Of a DNA stretch of 64,000 nt, positions 11,385-26,300 are shown one piece after another (the stretch's first letter is position 1; the number at the start of each line of letters is the position of its first letter). Origin of the DNA: Nipponacmea schrenckii (taxonomy: Eukaryota > Mollusca > Gastropoda > Lottiidae); assembly GCA_030562195.1 (NCBI GenBank), contig CM060203.1:9004208-9068207 (forward strand). The letters run 5' to 3'. A program made the position numbers and the translations under genes. The notes beneath the pieces were generated by a model that searched no databases, was not told the DNA's origin, and worked only from the letters and a program-made list of their open reading frames with translations.

Positions 11385-14300
11385 CTAAAACTTGGTCACA
11401 TGATCGTCATCTCCTCCTTTCTCAACGTCACCGTTCTCTTTATGTGTAGTAGAATCAGCTGGGGTATCATCAACAGACTTGATGGCTGGTTCGCTTTTAA
11501 CACTGCCGATTTGATCTGTAGAATTACTGGGTGTATCTTTGACGTCGTTTGGCACCGTTTCTGAAATGTTAGGGGTCGACACTGATTCTGAAACAACATG
11601 TCCATTAGAATTTACTTGGCCATTTTCTTTCTTCTTTGAACCGTTAAGACCATTCTGGAAGGCAGCTAGAAAGACATTTGGAGTACTGGTACCTCCCGTA
11701 CTAGCTGTCATTGGGGCTGGTGTGAGAGAACCTGCAGCTCGGAAAGCAAGTTTTCCCAATGCTGACGTTTTCTCTGGAATACCTGGAAAAGACAGCCAAT
11801 GGTTGAAGTAAATGGCATATAAGAGATACAACAATCACACGATACTTTTACCTTATTAAAACAACATACTAGAGATTTTCCCAAATTACTTCAAAGCCAG
11901 TAGTAGTTTTTGGTAAATAAAATACATTTGTTTATTGTGCATTAGATTGTGCTGTGTAGAATAGAAAAGGTTCCAGTACACAGTTCGATTCCTTGATTCC
12001 ATTGAGGTTACTAAGATACCACAATACTAGTGTTGTCAGTGATAGGCTCTTCCCTTGTAAAACTCCGTAGTTATTTTGTACTGTATCCGGCTGTAATTTG
12101 GTACAGGTAGGCTACATAGCAGATTTGTATCGATACTAAATGTTTTGCTAAATGTGGTGTTAGCAATAGAAAATTCTCAGAAAGTATCGAAATTGATTGG
12201 AGCAACAACACTGTACAACCTTTTGAGCTTGGATCTAACCGTGACCATTGTATCCCCATGTAACGGGTAAAGCATGATTTGTCAGGAAAGGATTATTTCC
12301 CATAAAAACGAAAGAGTGTGATCAAGTTTAAAATATGAATATCCTTTTCCACATTTTCGTTCAATTGAGAAACCACAATGACAATGGCATTTTAAAGGAA
12401 TGCGTCTTCGAGTGAACATAATATTTAAACAGTTAAAATATAAAAACAAACATTATTTATATTCATCAGTAGATATACCTACTGCCACATATAACATAAC
12501 ATATAATCCGAGTTTTTCAATAATTAGTTTTGTGAGTTCTGTTACTTTGTCAGATAAGTTCACTGATGACTATATACTCATATTGACCGTTTTCGAGAAC
12601 TAATTTTTTTTGTCCATTCTAAGACGCAGTATTACTTTAAATACTTACCAACAATAGTGTTTACTTCCCAGGCTGGCACATTATGGTCATCACAAATCTT
12701 CTTCAACAACGTAACTTGTTTCTACAATGAAATTGGAATATTTTAGTTCAGATTGATCACCAACTGTTAGATAACTGCTACAAATATATGGATATTGAAA
12801 AGAAAGAAAAATGTTGAAGCCAAAGAATGATAAATATCAACTATTTGAAGCCTGGGAAAGAAAAAAACGCAGTTTTTACGTTGTATCATATAAGCTCGTC
12901 ATTCATCAACGATGACCAACAAAATCAGTATTTTAGTTTACTTCAATTACAAATTACAAATCTTCGGGCTCGTGTCTACATTCTGGCAGTTAGGGTGGTT
13001 AAACAGTAGCAAGAAACATTTTAACAGATGACACTGGCACAAGGTTGCTGCAGTGTTCACAAAACAGTGTCAAGATTTTTTTGTTAAGTAAATTCATAGA
13101 ACGTCTGACATAATCTCATAACATTTATAGAAGACTATCCTTATAATACAATATTTAATCCAGACGCTTTCCCTGTATAGTCTTGATGATTAGGAACTCA
13201 TCACTTGTTGTAACCTTTAAATCACTTAAAAATATTAAAATATAAACAATTCCCTATACATGTAGTTACTTTATTACCTCTAATTCGGTTATTTTTGACA
13301 CATTTTCCGTATTAGTTTTTTCTACTTTCTTCTTTTGTTTGTAAATAATTTTGAGATTGTATCGTTCTTTCTCCATTACAGCTACCACCAAACCTTAAAT
13401 GAAAAATTATACATATAGATGTTGCAGCCTTTGTAATCATTTTCCTTTGTGATGTTTCGATGGGCTATATTATCTACATTTCTCAAAACTTCAACTCTCC
13501 AATAGCAAATACTCCACCTCCAAGCATAAAAAGGCGTAAATTAACACACCACTTACACTGGTAAAACAAAGTAGATTATTATTATTGTTATTTCATTACA
13601 TACATGTATATTATATTATTTTATTATTATTATTTTATTGTCAACACGTAACATTTTTCTATAATAATATAATATACTTACTGTTCAGGATTCGAATAAT
13701 TCTCCAGGGTAGAATGAAAGTAACAGCCAGTACAAATTCACCCACATCTAAACCAAGGAAGCCATCAATAAAAACTAAATCTAATATAAAAGAAACCAAA
13801 ACAACGAAGGCATCGAAAACCTGAAAATACAATAAAAACGTAATTCATCAAATCATCTGGTTTTGTTAGGATTATGAATTTCTTATAGAATTTTCGGTAA
13901 ATTTTTTGTTTTCTTCGGATACTAGTAGTTATTCGACTCCAACCAAGTAGCCTACATAATGTTAAAAGAAAATGTAAAAAACTCTATATGCTGTTGAAAG
14001 ATATTACGAGATGAAAAAAGTCAAGCTGACAAACACTGTATTATGACAAAACCAAACCCGGTAGGTTTCTATCAAAAAGATATATTGAGGGTTTGTATTA
14101 TAATGCCACGAAAACAAATGTATTTAGAAATCATATCTATATCATTATATCGCCTAATGTATTTGGGGGTTGTATGATTGGAATACCAAATCTTGTTTGA
14201 AAATATTATTTGATAAATTTTTTATATAATCTGTATAGTTTCAGTGCAAGTATAATATCACATTTATTTAATATTAAGATTTATGACAGCCAGTTATTGA

Positions 14301-17300
14301 TATTCTGATAGTAAGTTATCTGTAATAAAATCAGATATTCACTTCAGGCTAAAGTTATATCAGTATCCGTTATCAACACGTGACAATGTAAATGATGTAT
14401 TCCACAAAAAATTAATTCTTGAATATTTTCTACCCGCTAGTAATTGTAATACCTCTAGGAATGAATTTTGCTATACTCATTTACAGCATGGTTGACAGGT
14501 ATTATGAAAGATGGATTTTAAAACGAATTTGATAACTCGAAAATCTGCGAGTATAAGAAAAACTGATATATATATACATGTAGTACATTTTACCTGTAAT
14601 TTTTGTTTAAAGAATCTAGGCACTGTACAAACTATCTTAATCATAGTCTGAAAATATAAAGAAAACAGTACAGTTTATAAAAGTGCACGTTCAATTTAAT
14701 TGGAATAGCAACTAGGTTAAGACTTTCTCTTGGTTAAGTCACAGGGAAATGAATATTGAATACATCTCTATCCTCGAGTAGGCCTATTCTTATTTGAAAT
14801 AAATTAAATTAAATAATCATAAAATGTATTTTGTTTATGCCACCTAAATTTAAATGTAAGAAAAACTATTTTCTCCCAATTTGAATAGATAGAATGATAA
14901 AGATTGTAATAAACAGTAGAAATAATGAAGAGACCCTAAGGATATTCGTCCAAAAAAAAAAAAAAAAATGGTAGGGCCTAACAAGTTTTTTATGTTACGA
15001 ACTTTTGACACTGTGGTTTTAGTATAATTATAAAATTGGAAAAAAGCAAAAGGGAGCTCTGTTAATAATGTACTGCTCGTTTTATCTTTGCAGCTTTTCG
15101 GTTCACATGCAGGACTCTTTGTCGGGATTTTTGTATGTGAAGATGGACAGCGATATTATTAGATGGTATGCATTGCTTCACATTTTTACATCGAAATATT
15201 GTTTTTTCCTTCCAAATTTAAGACAGTATTACTCATATAAATGTATGTGTACATTAAATGATATTTACCTCTATCAACAGTATAGCTAATATGGTAATAC
15301 TCATATAGTGAAAAATATGACTAATTTTTTCTTCAATATAATGCGTTTGACCACCATGTTCAAAGAATAAAGTTTCCACATAGGCCTTGGTGTAATTTAC
15401 CGACGGTGAACAGGAGAAATCCATCTCTGCTTCACAGGCATTGCTATAATACATCGAACCATTATTCCAACCGATATCCGACACTAAAATATTCTCATAC
15501 ATTTTAAAAATCTTTTTCGAAGTCACTTCTGAAAGACTTGTTACATCTGGATATTTCGCTTGCATCTTTTCTAAAAACGTAAAGGCGTTCCCATCTTTCA
15601 TCTCAATCAAATCTGAAAATATAATCACAAAATAATACACTCGGTTTGCTTCACGTTTAATTCAGATTTCTAAGTAAGTTGCTCGTTTGGATTAAATTTG
15701 TTTTTTTCTAAAAGCCTTAAAATAACTTCCATATCTAACCTGGAATTGATATCAAATAAAAACATTTCATGAGAATCATAGTTACTGCTGAGTTTGTGTT
15801 ATCATATTCTAAAGCTGTCATTAATTGAGCATTCGTGTCTAGTTGGTGACATCAATTCTTTGTTATTCTCTGCGGAATAACTTGACTGTTTTACTCACTG
15901 TCAACAACTGCCAACAACAGGCTGAGTAAGTGGAAGCACATATGGATTCAATGTTATCGCTTCCGAACAAATTTTCAATTAGCTTTTATTTAGAGGTGAT
16001 ATAAAGGCCTATTCAAAAGACATTTTAAAGTGAAGTACATGTATATGGATGGTCGATTTCTTTATTGATTTATTTCATCATAACTTTTTATTTTTCTCTG
16101 ACGAAAATGAAAAAGCTGTGTAAATAGAGCAGATCTGCAATCGTATAATGCTATTGTAAAAGCACGTCATGAATTATTTTGATTAAGAAAAGATAGATAG
16201 AAACTAAATTTCACAAAGATTACGACGTATAGGTTAACTATTTCGAGATCATGGTTCTTGGCCAAACCTCTTGGCATTGATCTTTCCTGGATTATTCGTA
16301 CCCATTTACAGCTGGGTCGTCATGAATTGTGAGTGAAGATGACTCAAGTTCATCGGATTTTCACATTCTGGTCGAGATCGGAACCCACAGCCTCCATTTG
16401 CTCGAAGTAACGAAGCCAATGACGTCATGTAAGTACACTCTAAATCATGTCGCTTTAGAACCCAATAATAATATACTATTGAAACAGGCGGGGAATGGTT
16501 ATGAATGAGAAAATAAGTAGACTGATCTATTGAGATTGATTATTCCGAGATTTCCTTCCATTTGATTACATTATCATGATAACTTGGTAAACATTACTAC
16601 ATGGAATTCTCTTAAGACCTCAAACACCATTCGCTTTCTTAACCATCTAAATCATAACCAAATATCACTGAACATTGGATTAATTTCATGAGCTGTCTAC
16701 TTTTGTGTGACAAATCACCCGAAGCACAAAATAAGTTTCGCTCATCCCAGAGAAAATTGGTGAATTAAAAAATATTAATATGAAAACTATCTAAACGTTC
16801 GGCGATTGATGGACATCGTCTTCCTACATTATGTGCAGTTTAATTGGTATGCATCAGATGGTATATCATAGTTCCAAGTTTTTTTATTGAGTGACATTTC
16901 ACCATTTAAAAGATCTGTACCTACTTTGCATATGATGAAATTCAATAAGTAGAGCACCAATAACCAGAATACAGTCAACAACGTTCAATATAACAATAGC
17001 CAATAAACAAAACTTGGCATGAAGGATATGTTCACCTTGATGTCGAATTCTATAAAAAAAATATAAAAGGAAAAACATTATATGGTATTTATTTAAGCTA
17101 TTGGTTGCTTACAACACTCACTTTGAAGTTCTTCGAATGCTGTCAAAGTTATAGGCTATATTCCTCTATAAATTTCTAACTGTAGCTGTAATCTAAAATA
17201 TCATTCAAGAAGTGTATATTTTCTACAATCCGTGAAGGAGAGAAGGAAGCAAGCTGAAACGAATTTCAGGAAACGTTACTTAACTTACCTATCTAAGGCG

Positions 17301-20300
17301 TCATGTTTTGCACGATTTTCCCATTGGATTTCTTTTTCCAATTCATTCTCAATATCATTAATTTCCTGGATTCCTCCATTGATGCTGGCTATCTTCACTG
17401 TTTGGGCTGCCAGTAGCTTAAATATACAACATTAAAACGTTCTGTACATTTTTACTAGATAATGCGCTACTTTTTACATTGTATCTCATTTATTGTCCAT
17501 GTAGCTAATATGGCAACTTCAATAGTGTCATTATAAACAATATAGTATCTTTACTATTGTCAATGTAAACAATATAGTATCTTTACTATTGTCAATGTAA
17601 ACAATATGGTATTTTTACTACTGTCAATGTAAACAATATGGTATCTTTACTATTGTCAATTTAAACAATATGGTATCTTTACTATTGTCAATGTAAACAA
17701 TATGGTATCTTTACTATTGTCAATGTGGGTCATATGGTATAATATGTCAGGGAAATTAGGAGTTCAAAGCGAACTTGCTTATTTTTCTAAGGAGTAGGCT
17801 AAGCTTAATAAATTTATTTGAATTTTTTATACCTTCTTCCCAAAAGAACGAAAAACAGGGTTATCTAAACGATAAAATAAAATAATTATATGTTTGTTTG
17901 AGATGGTTGCTTGTTTCCCTCTCCAAATTTGAATTTCTGGAATCAGTCTCTTGACACTGTATATATCAAAAGGGTAATTTTAGATAAAAATCGATAGTTT
18001 CAACTGAGTAATCAAATTTTGATGTCTAACCTTTTGTACGTGGGGATATGAATTAAAACTTTCAATTTAAAATAATAAAGTAAAGAACGTTCTTGCAATC
18101 AAATTATATTACGTTTCTCGCAGGAGTTAAAGATTTGGTTTCTAAAATGTAAGCTACCCGCATATTTCAAATTCAAAATATTGTAGTCATATTATATTTC
18201 GTTTCTATCTTTTACATACATTACTTATATGTCAATTAAAATTTGAAACCTATTTTAGAGGTTATTATACCATTAAACCATTAACTATTTGTGGGGTGGT
18301 TTATTGTGATCTCTGTGGAAAATAAAAGCTTCTATTTTGACAACAATAATGTTTAGCTAAGAAACAATATTTAAAATGAGAACAAAACCTTGAACAATAT
18401 ACTAATTAAGTCGAGATGATTTATATTGATTAACCCCAGAATAAAATTACTGAACAGAATTAACTAAAGCTAGAAGACAAATCATTTCCTTTGAAACATC
18501 CAAGTCAAACTTCAGCACTCACTAATATCACCAAAGGAGACATAACATGATTTATAGAAGTCGCTACTTGAATAAGGTTAATTGTAATTGATGGGTGATT
18601 TTTAAGACACGTTCAAAAATAAGGTAGTGGTCATATTATTACCACTTCATCGTTCTATTTATTTTTTTAAAAAAGGGGTTGGTAAACTAGACGCATGATC
18701 ATATACATAATGTGTTTGCTATATAATAACTTCATAGTTACATCTCATATCTATCTTTTGAACAACATAGAAAAAGCAAATGGACTGACATCTAGTCAAT
18801 TAATATCTATTCTTTGAACAACATAGAAAAAGCAAATGGGCTGACATCTAGTCAATTAGATATCTATTCTTTGAACAACATAGAAAAGGCAAATTGGCTG
18901 ACATCTAGTAAATAAGATATCTATCCTTTGAACAACATAGAAAAAGCAAATGGGCTGACATCTAGTCAATTAGATATCTATTCTTTGAACAACATGGATA
19001 ACTTTCACTTGTTTCGTTTTCTTTATACACGTGGCTTCACTTCAATACAGAATACATTTGTCAGCTCAAAGTGACTTCTTATTCAATGTCAACCAAATCA
19101 TATCTTGTTTTCGTGAAATATTTCAATACAATGTCTCAAACAAGTTGGTGGAAGATTTTTAAGATGAATAATTATCTAACCAAGCCGGACCATGATTTAT
19201 TGATGGTCAATTTGTTGTCTTGGCTTAATCCTATTTTCTATTTAAAACCCGGACAATTATTTCATTTCAGAATTTCTCTAATCCTGGCTATCTTATCGAA
19301 ATCGTCTGTAAATGATCAATCTCCTCAGACACATACAAATCCTTCCCGCCCTATCGAATAATCTTTTAAGACCTCTGGCTACCAATCTCTTGTTGTCAGG
19401 CAATATATGATGCTGTTTAAGTCCGTTAAGTGTGAGATAGTATGTTCAAATGCTATAAATGTCTTGTCTCCTCATTGATCTCAGTCCCTGTTGTTATCGG
19501 TAAGGTCGACCAGACTTCTAAATCGTTTATTTCAAACTACATTTTCATCGATCTTTCCTTTAAGCATGTGGTTTATTTCAGATTTACGTAAATATTTACG
19601 TAGGAATATATTCGTAAACAATTTTTCTTTTTCAGTTTTCCAAACATCGCTTATTTCAAGCTAAGAGCCTATCGATCTTACCATTATCACTAACGAGGTT
19701 GTTTTATTCAGATTGATGTTATAACCGACCGACCAAGATGAATAATGTGGTCTTCAATGGTTCCTGAGAATCCCAAAAGACCATTTTAATGGAGGGTCTA
19801 TTAAACTGGGTAGTGGCAGGAACAAAAAACTTTACAAGATCGTCCAACAAGTAAGAGAATTACTTTGCAATGCCAGTTTCTTTTGTCAGAATGTCAAAAT
19901 TGCTATACTACTCGAGAACTAATAGTCTTTACGTCAATAACAAAGACAACTCATATTAAGCAGTGACGAAACTTTACGAAACAACATATTTTGCTTACAT
20001 GAGTGACTTTTACAACATACAGTAAAATATATTCTTAGCTCTACGAAGTAACAGTAAACATAAATTGATAACTTTAATATTGTTGACATTAACAACTTCT
20101 ACACAAAATTATAAGCATAAAAATGGCATTTACAGTGGCGACAGTTCAATAGTAGGGTTATATACTTCCGTCAAGACACAATTGACTATCAGGATGTGCT
20201 TACAGAGTTTCAGAACGACTATACCTCACTGGTTGTCGCCAGCTGAACTAGCCGTTTTTTAAGACACGAGTTGTACCCCTTTTCCAGAAAACGCACCACG

Positions 20301-23300
20301 TTCAACAATTAATTTTTCAAACAAAACATATCAAATAAGTCAGATAAAGCATTCTCTCCTCCAGAACTTTTCTCGGATACAGGATACGTGTTCTATCCTT
20401 AAGAAGGTACTTCAATTAAATGACATCAATTTATAGCAATCATTTATGAGACACCAACATGTATGTCATGAGAATAATTTCAATTTCAAGGATAAATTAA
20501 TCTATCGTTTATAACAAATCTCATACATAACTATTTTATGCCAGTCTATGACAGATACTTCTTGTTATTTACCTGATCTTTTCTTGATAGAAAGCAACCA
20601 ACCAGAAAAGTACAAGAGCGGTTATGTATTAATTCTATTGAACATTTATTTTACAGCTTTATTTTGAACTATTCTGAGCTAAGCTCGACTAGGAAAAAAA
20701 TTCTATAATGTAACAAATCTTAAGCAAAGGACAATATCTAATAAGGGTCAAAAAATATAATAATATTTTGCTTTAATCAGATGTCATTTCATTTTTGACT
20801 CTTAAAAAATGACTTCACTCAGCTCAAATATTACCTACTAAATGGTCACAAAACTCTTTGCTATTCAATACATATTTATTTTCGACTAAATCGATCAAAC
20901 TTTATGGAATTATGACAATGGTTCTAGAAAATTTAAGATCCACGAAGTCTTGAGAATGAATTGAAGCACCTGTGTAGGATTACATCCAATATTTTTCGAG
21001 CAATGCTGATGGAACAAAGATTAAACAACTAATCATATCGGTATAATAAAAGTGCACAAGGAGCTTGAATGGCTCCTGTAATATAAGTGATATGACCTGA
21101 AACCGTCCCATTTCACTGGATAAGAAGCGAAAATACAACAGAAATAATAATTGATGAATAAAACAGGATGATTATTCCAGTTTCCACCATTTGACAAAAT
21201 TTGACAGTTAGTGGAGTTAGATGTTTAAATGACAGATAGCCAATAACATTATAAAACATTCCTACATTCTAACAGAATATAAAAAGAGAATTTTGTTCCT
21301 ATGAATAAGAATGATTGACGTTAAAAACTATTAGGTATGATTCGTTATAAACGAACCTTTCCTCAACCCGAACAGTCAATACAACGGTAATAAATGATCT
21401 GCGACAATATAGCTTTACATTCTTTCTTGGGTTAGCTTAAGTTCCTTCTGCTCCTTGACCAATTCTGTTAGCATTGATATTCCATGAATTTCTGTACCCA
21501 TTTACAGTTGATGCGGTTGGCTGCTAAGGACATTACTTGATTGTGAACTGAAGTGGTAGTGAACATCATTGCTTTCGTGTGTTATGACTGGGGGTATGGG
21601 GATCTGTACCCTTTGAACAATGTCTTCACTTCACGCTTCACTATTTTTTAATAAAAGGAAGAGTACACCAGAAAATAAGAATAAAATATAATCAAAATCT
21701 GGATTTCATTAGATTTCCCAATTTAATGACTTACCCCGAGTAATAATTCGGTACTGTTATCACGTGGAGGGTGTAAAACATCACAACTTATACTTGCATA
21801 GATTTTTCCTTCTGGTGCTAAACTCATAATTTTCATTGCTTTTAAAATCTGAACACTATTTACAACATTACTTTAGAGTTATAGACAACTTTATGGGCAC
21901 TCTAATCAACAGAGCTACATAACTTTCTAATTTTAATCTGTATTTCCTAATTTAATCTTGATTTAATTGGCAGACTCTCTTCACCAACAATATAAGTATC
22001 CAAATAGTCTTCACGATAATAAGTGTAGTACTTCAGACTTAAAACGTATTGCCTTTATTCAAATTAAGCAAACACAAGCACAATAATTCCCATACAAACA
22101 TTATTTGACAACTGATAGAATATAGAAGACAGTTAAGAACCTCAACGAAGAACCACATTTAAATTGTATGCCATTCTATTCACTCTACAGAATAAAAGAC
22201 TATTCCGTGTAAAATCCCACTGCTGAATATATCCAATAAGAAACCTGGTACTTCCGTGTCATGGCTTTGCTTCACTAATTCTAAAGTACCGTTATTTCAG
22301 TGAATTGTCTGGCGTTGTTCATTGTATCCACTAATCAATTGTTGTTTTACGTGGGCCTAATAGTCTAATAAACACCTACTTTTTATTTTATGCCAGTCAG
22401 ACATGTAAAAGAGACTTTTTAACAGTATGAACAGGATATAACAGGAACAAAGAGTCAATAATAAAATTTTCATTCAAGAAGATTAAATAAAGCTATAAAC
22501 AATAGAATAACAATAACGCTGTATAGGCACCAATACCGTTACAGTAGAATATCATCGGAAATGGGACTTCTCAAATTTGAAGGTGATGTCTCTTAAAACT
22601 AAAGTACATGAGACAGTTGACCAGAATTATAAGAATATGTACAGAAAAGGAAAAACAGTAAGGTTCAGAATAATAATGATCGATTTTACGAGAGCAATAT
22701 TACCAATGCCATTGTTATATCATTGGTTTACTATCTATATCATACAAAACAAATATCTGTTAACAATTGGACCTTTAATTATGAACTAGTTAAGAGGCTG
22801 CCTAAATAAAGTCTCATCCCACGCCTCAGTTCCAACTGGTAAATCTAAATTGAATTAACTGATCACAGTTTCTTATAAGAACACAATGCCGATGATATGC
22901 GTACTAGTTTTCTAGTCTAGTCAATTGCGTCATATTAAGTTTTATAAAATTGAACATAAATCGTTTGTTGCCCACAAAGTAAATATTTATGGAAATGGGG
23001 CTCTATCAAGACATCCGTGTATAACATCATTCCTTATTTCACCGAGCCCATATAAGAATTGATTAAATCTATCATGAATTGGTGAAGAAAAGCTCTTGCA
23101 AACTCTTCAGAATTAATTGAACTTAATAAGCATTATAGGCCTATCTTTAATAAGAATGAAAAAGAAATTTGTAATGAAAATTTGAAAAAACTTGGATCAC
23201 ACGTATCAAAATACGATTTTTCAATACAAACATATATACATTAGATTAATCTCGCGCTTTAATTACATGAGCATTTATTTAAGTGAAACCTGCTCTTAGC

Positions 23301-26300
23301 TTTTAACACCTCGCGGTAAATTGAATCAAAATTATTTCAAGCTAGTGGGATGTTCATTGAAAATTGTCAACCACATATCATACAATATATTGTCATACGC
23401 CTTACTGAAATCACCAAATTCTAAGAATAATTTTAGATTTTGTAAGGAATCATACGCAATATGGTAACTTTTTTCCTATACCTTATGACCAAATACACTC
23501 GATATCTTTTAAAATATGTATTAATATTAATTTGAGCTATATTTATCCATCTACAAGGTCCGATGTTTTATTTTTTTACCAAAGAATTTTTATTTTCTGA
23601 AAAAATACGAGTATCATGCCAAAAACTTATTCAAACCTTATTAATTCATAATATTGTTGTTCATTGACTTTCGATTACATTTTTTGATTTCACCAAATCA
23701 ACCTTTCAATACCAACAACGTTTCATGAGAATTGATTTTGAGAAAACATTTCATGATTAATTAAAAGTTTGCTCATGTCACGAACATACGAATCTTGATA
23801 TCTGAATAATAACAATAATAGTAATTATTATAATAATTATATATAGACACAAAAGTACATGGGTATGTTACTGTAAGTAACACAATCTTACTCGTCTCTG
23901 ATACCTTGACTGCAATAGCCACCTTTATTGTATCACAAAAGTTTGGTAAAAAAAATTATAAGGGATCTCCACGAAATCTTCCGAAATATTAAATTTTGGC
24001 TACCAAAAATAGGGAATCATGTTTACAGTATTTTTGTCGAAGGCTCTGATTGGCTGTATTCGCCAGCGTACAATCGAATTACATCGCTATATTTACAAAC
24101 TTCATTGAAAAAAGTGGCAAATGTTGTCAAGGTATAAGGCGCATTTTATAATAGAAATACTAGTCAAGATAGCAATCTCCTAGATAACAAGAGTAATACA
24201 ATATTAGTTAGAATTGGTATATTGATTACTTTGAAGGTGATACCAGGAATTTACAAGTTCTTCTATTGTAAACAAGGAAGAAATGGTCTCTAGAATAATA
24301 ACAGGAACATTCAAATATCGATCAGATCATGAAACTAACAGAATGATAGGATACTACTAACTTACACAAAATGTCACTTCACATTTCAATGCAGTATTCA
24401 AGTCAAAAATAATCTTATTGTAAAATTACAAGGGATCTCCACGAGATCTCCCGAAATATCATTATTTTCAGTTATACCCTTTACAATACTAATCTGATAA
24501 ATGTATAAATGCACCTAATCATTATTTTATTCCTAGGTTTCGAATTTAGATTTATAGTAATGAAGTTATTGTGACTCTTAACAGTTATGTTTTAATTTTG
24601 CTATGATTTAAAGTGATTTCATAAAATGTTAACCCTTTCCCCAGAGATAGCCTGCCACATATTATTTCACTAATGGTTCCATTTCGATCTGAACTTAAAT
24701 TATTTTGTAAATCAAACTCTTTATGTTGAGGGGTGAGTAGCAAACCCTTAAAGCTGGTTTTGAGCAGGGATAAATCCTACCATCCATAGAAAAATAAAGA
24801 CAATATGAGAAGGGTTGGGTTGTCCGCTCACAGAACTTGCACTCTCATCTTTGGCTTACGTTTTTTTTTTCTTTCTTACTTTCTCCCAATGAATATGTAT
24901 GTCTGAACATCTTTTTGTGGTCATGTACTTGATCAAAGCCAGATAATCTGTCCATCAAAAATACACATGTGCGTTTTAAACAATTTGACCTTTTCTTTAT
25001 ATATTGGACCTAATTGTGGCCCATGTTAATTAGAGTGTATCATTATTATGATTTTAACTCAAAGATCATAGTTAAAACCTTCTTTCCAATAATAAATGCT
25101 TGCATTCAAAATTTTTATAGCGTAAATAACCCTGCTTGGTACTTTTCTGAAATTACCTGAAACGCTCTTTTGCGGCTGTAAAGTTAAATAAACTAATTCA
25201 TAGTAAGAGCAACACAGCACCATTACAATCGTGATTAAACATTCAACTACATGTATTGTTGAGTATAAGTCAATTGGTGATTGACATTAAACAGTTGATG
25301 ATTCTCGGAAATAACTGTGACATTAACAGAAAAAAATTACCTATATACATTATATCAAACTTTATCTTGAGCCAACAATTCATCGTATCAAAATTACGTT
25401 ACAAAGGTAACACAAGCCGAAATCCCAGTTATACTTTAAGAAAGAAAGAAAAAAACTTTCAAATTACAGGTATTTTGTCGTAGCCACGCCTTGCAACAGA
25501 ACAAAATAATAATTCCAATTCAGCTATCCGTAACTAATGTTTGAATATGAATTAAAAATGAGTCTACATGCAAAATGTATCGAGATATTTATTGTTAATC
25601 TATTCCCGTTAAATCTATTTAAAAGAATATAAGAATAGATCAACTATTCTGATTACAAATCAGATGCTTATCCTGAGGTAATCAGTAGTCAATTCTTCTA
25701 CCTCTATAGATTTATTATCTCAGTAGAAAATCTTTTAAAAGTTTCCGTTCTTAAAAATACAAGGATTTTGTAGATAAGAACTCAATTTGTATCACAAATT
25801 AACGAAATAATCGATTTAAATAATCTGGTTCATTTGTTCTTTGCATTTTTGTCATTTGTTGTATAGTTCAGCTACGTTTTGCCTTGAATTACGTGAGAAC
25901 AGGACGTCAGAACCTTATTGTAAATGTGATAAGGGTAGATTCAAAAGTTGAGCTGGTAGAGCAAATAATGAGAAGATTGTAAGCTAAAGTACTATTTGAT
26001 ACACTATCAAACGTCGACATTACGCTCGGACTTTGGTGCAGTCTGGTGTCGACGATATGCTCCTATACACAAGAAAAATGATTCTTTCACTCAATGGCAC
26101 TATAACTTCATTTCGTTGTATCCCAACTGAGCCATTTTGTTTTATCCTCGTGCTTATTTTATTAAACAATTCTCCCGTCGAATATAAACTTCAGTTTAGA
26201 CAGTTATTAATGTCGGTCTAAATTTTCAATATTGATATAGTTCACGATTGGTGCTTGTATATTGAACATTTGATCAAAAATAACCACAGTCTGTCGCCAT

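Noticed and set aside
11539..11811. 90-codon plus-strand frame
   Set aside because: Antisense shadow of the last proton-channel exon, whose phase and stop codon are well supported.
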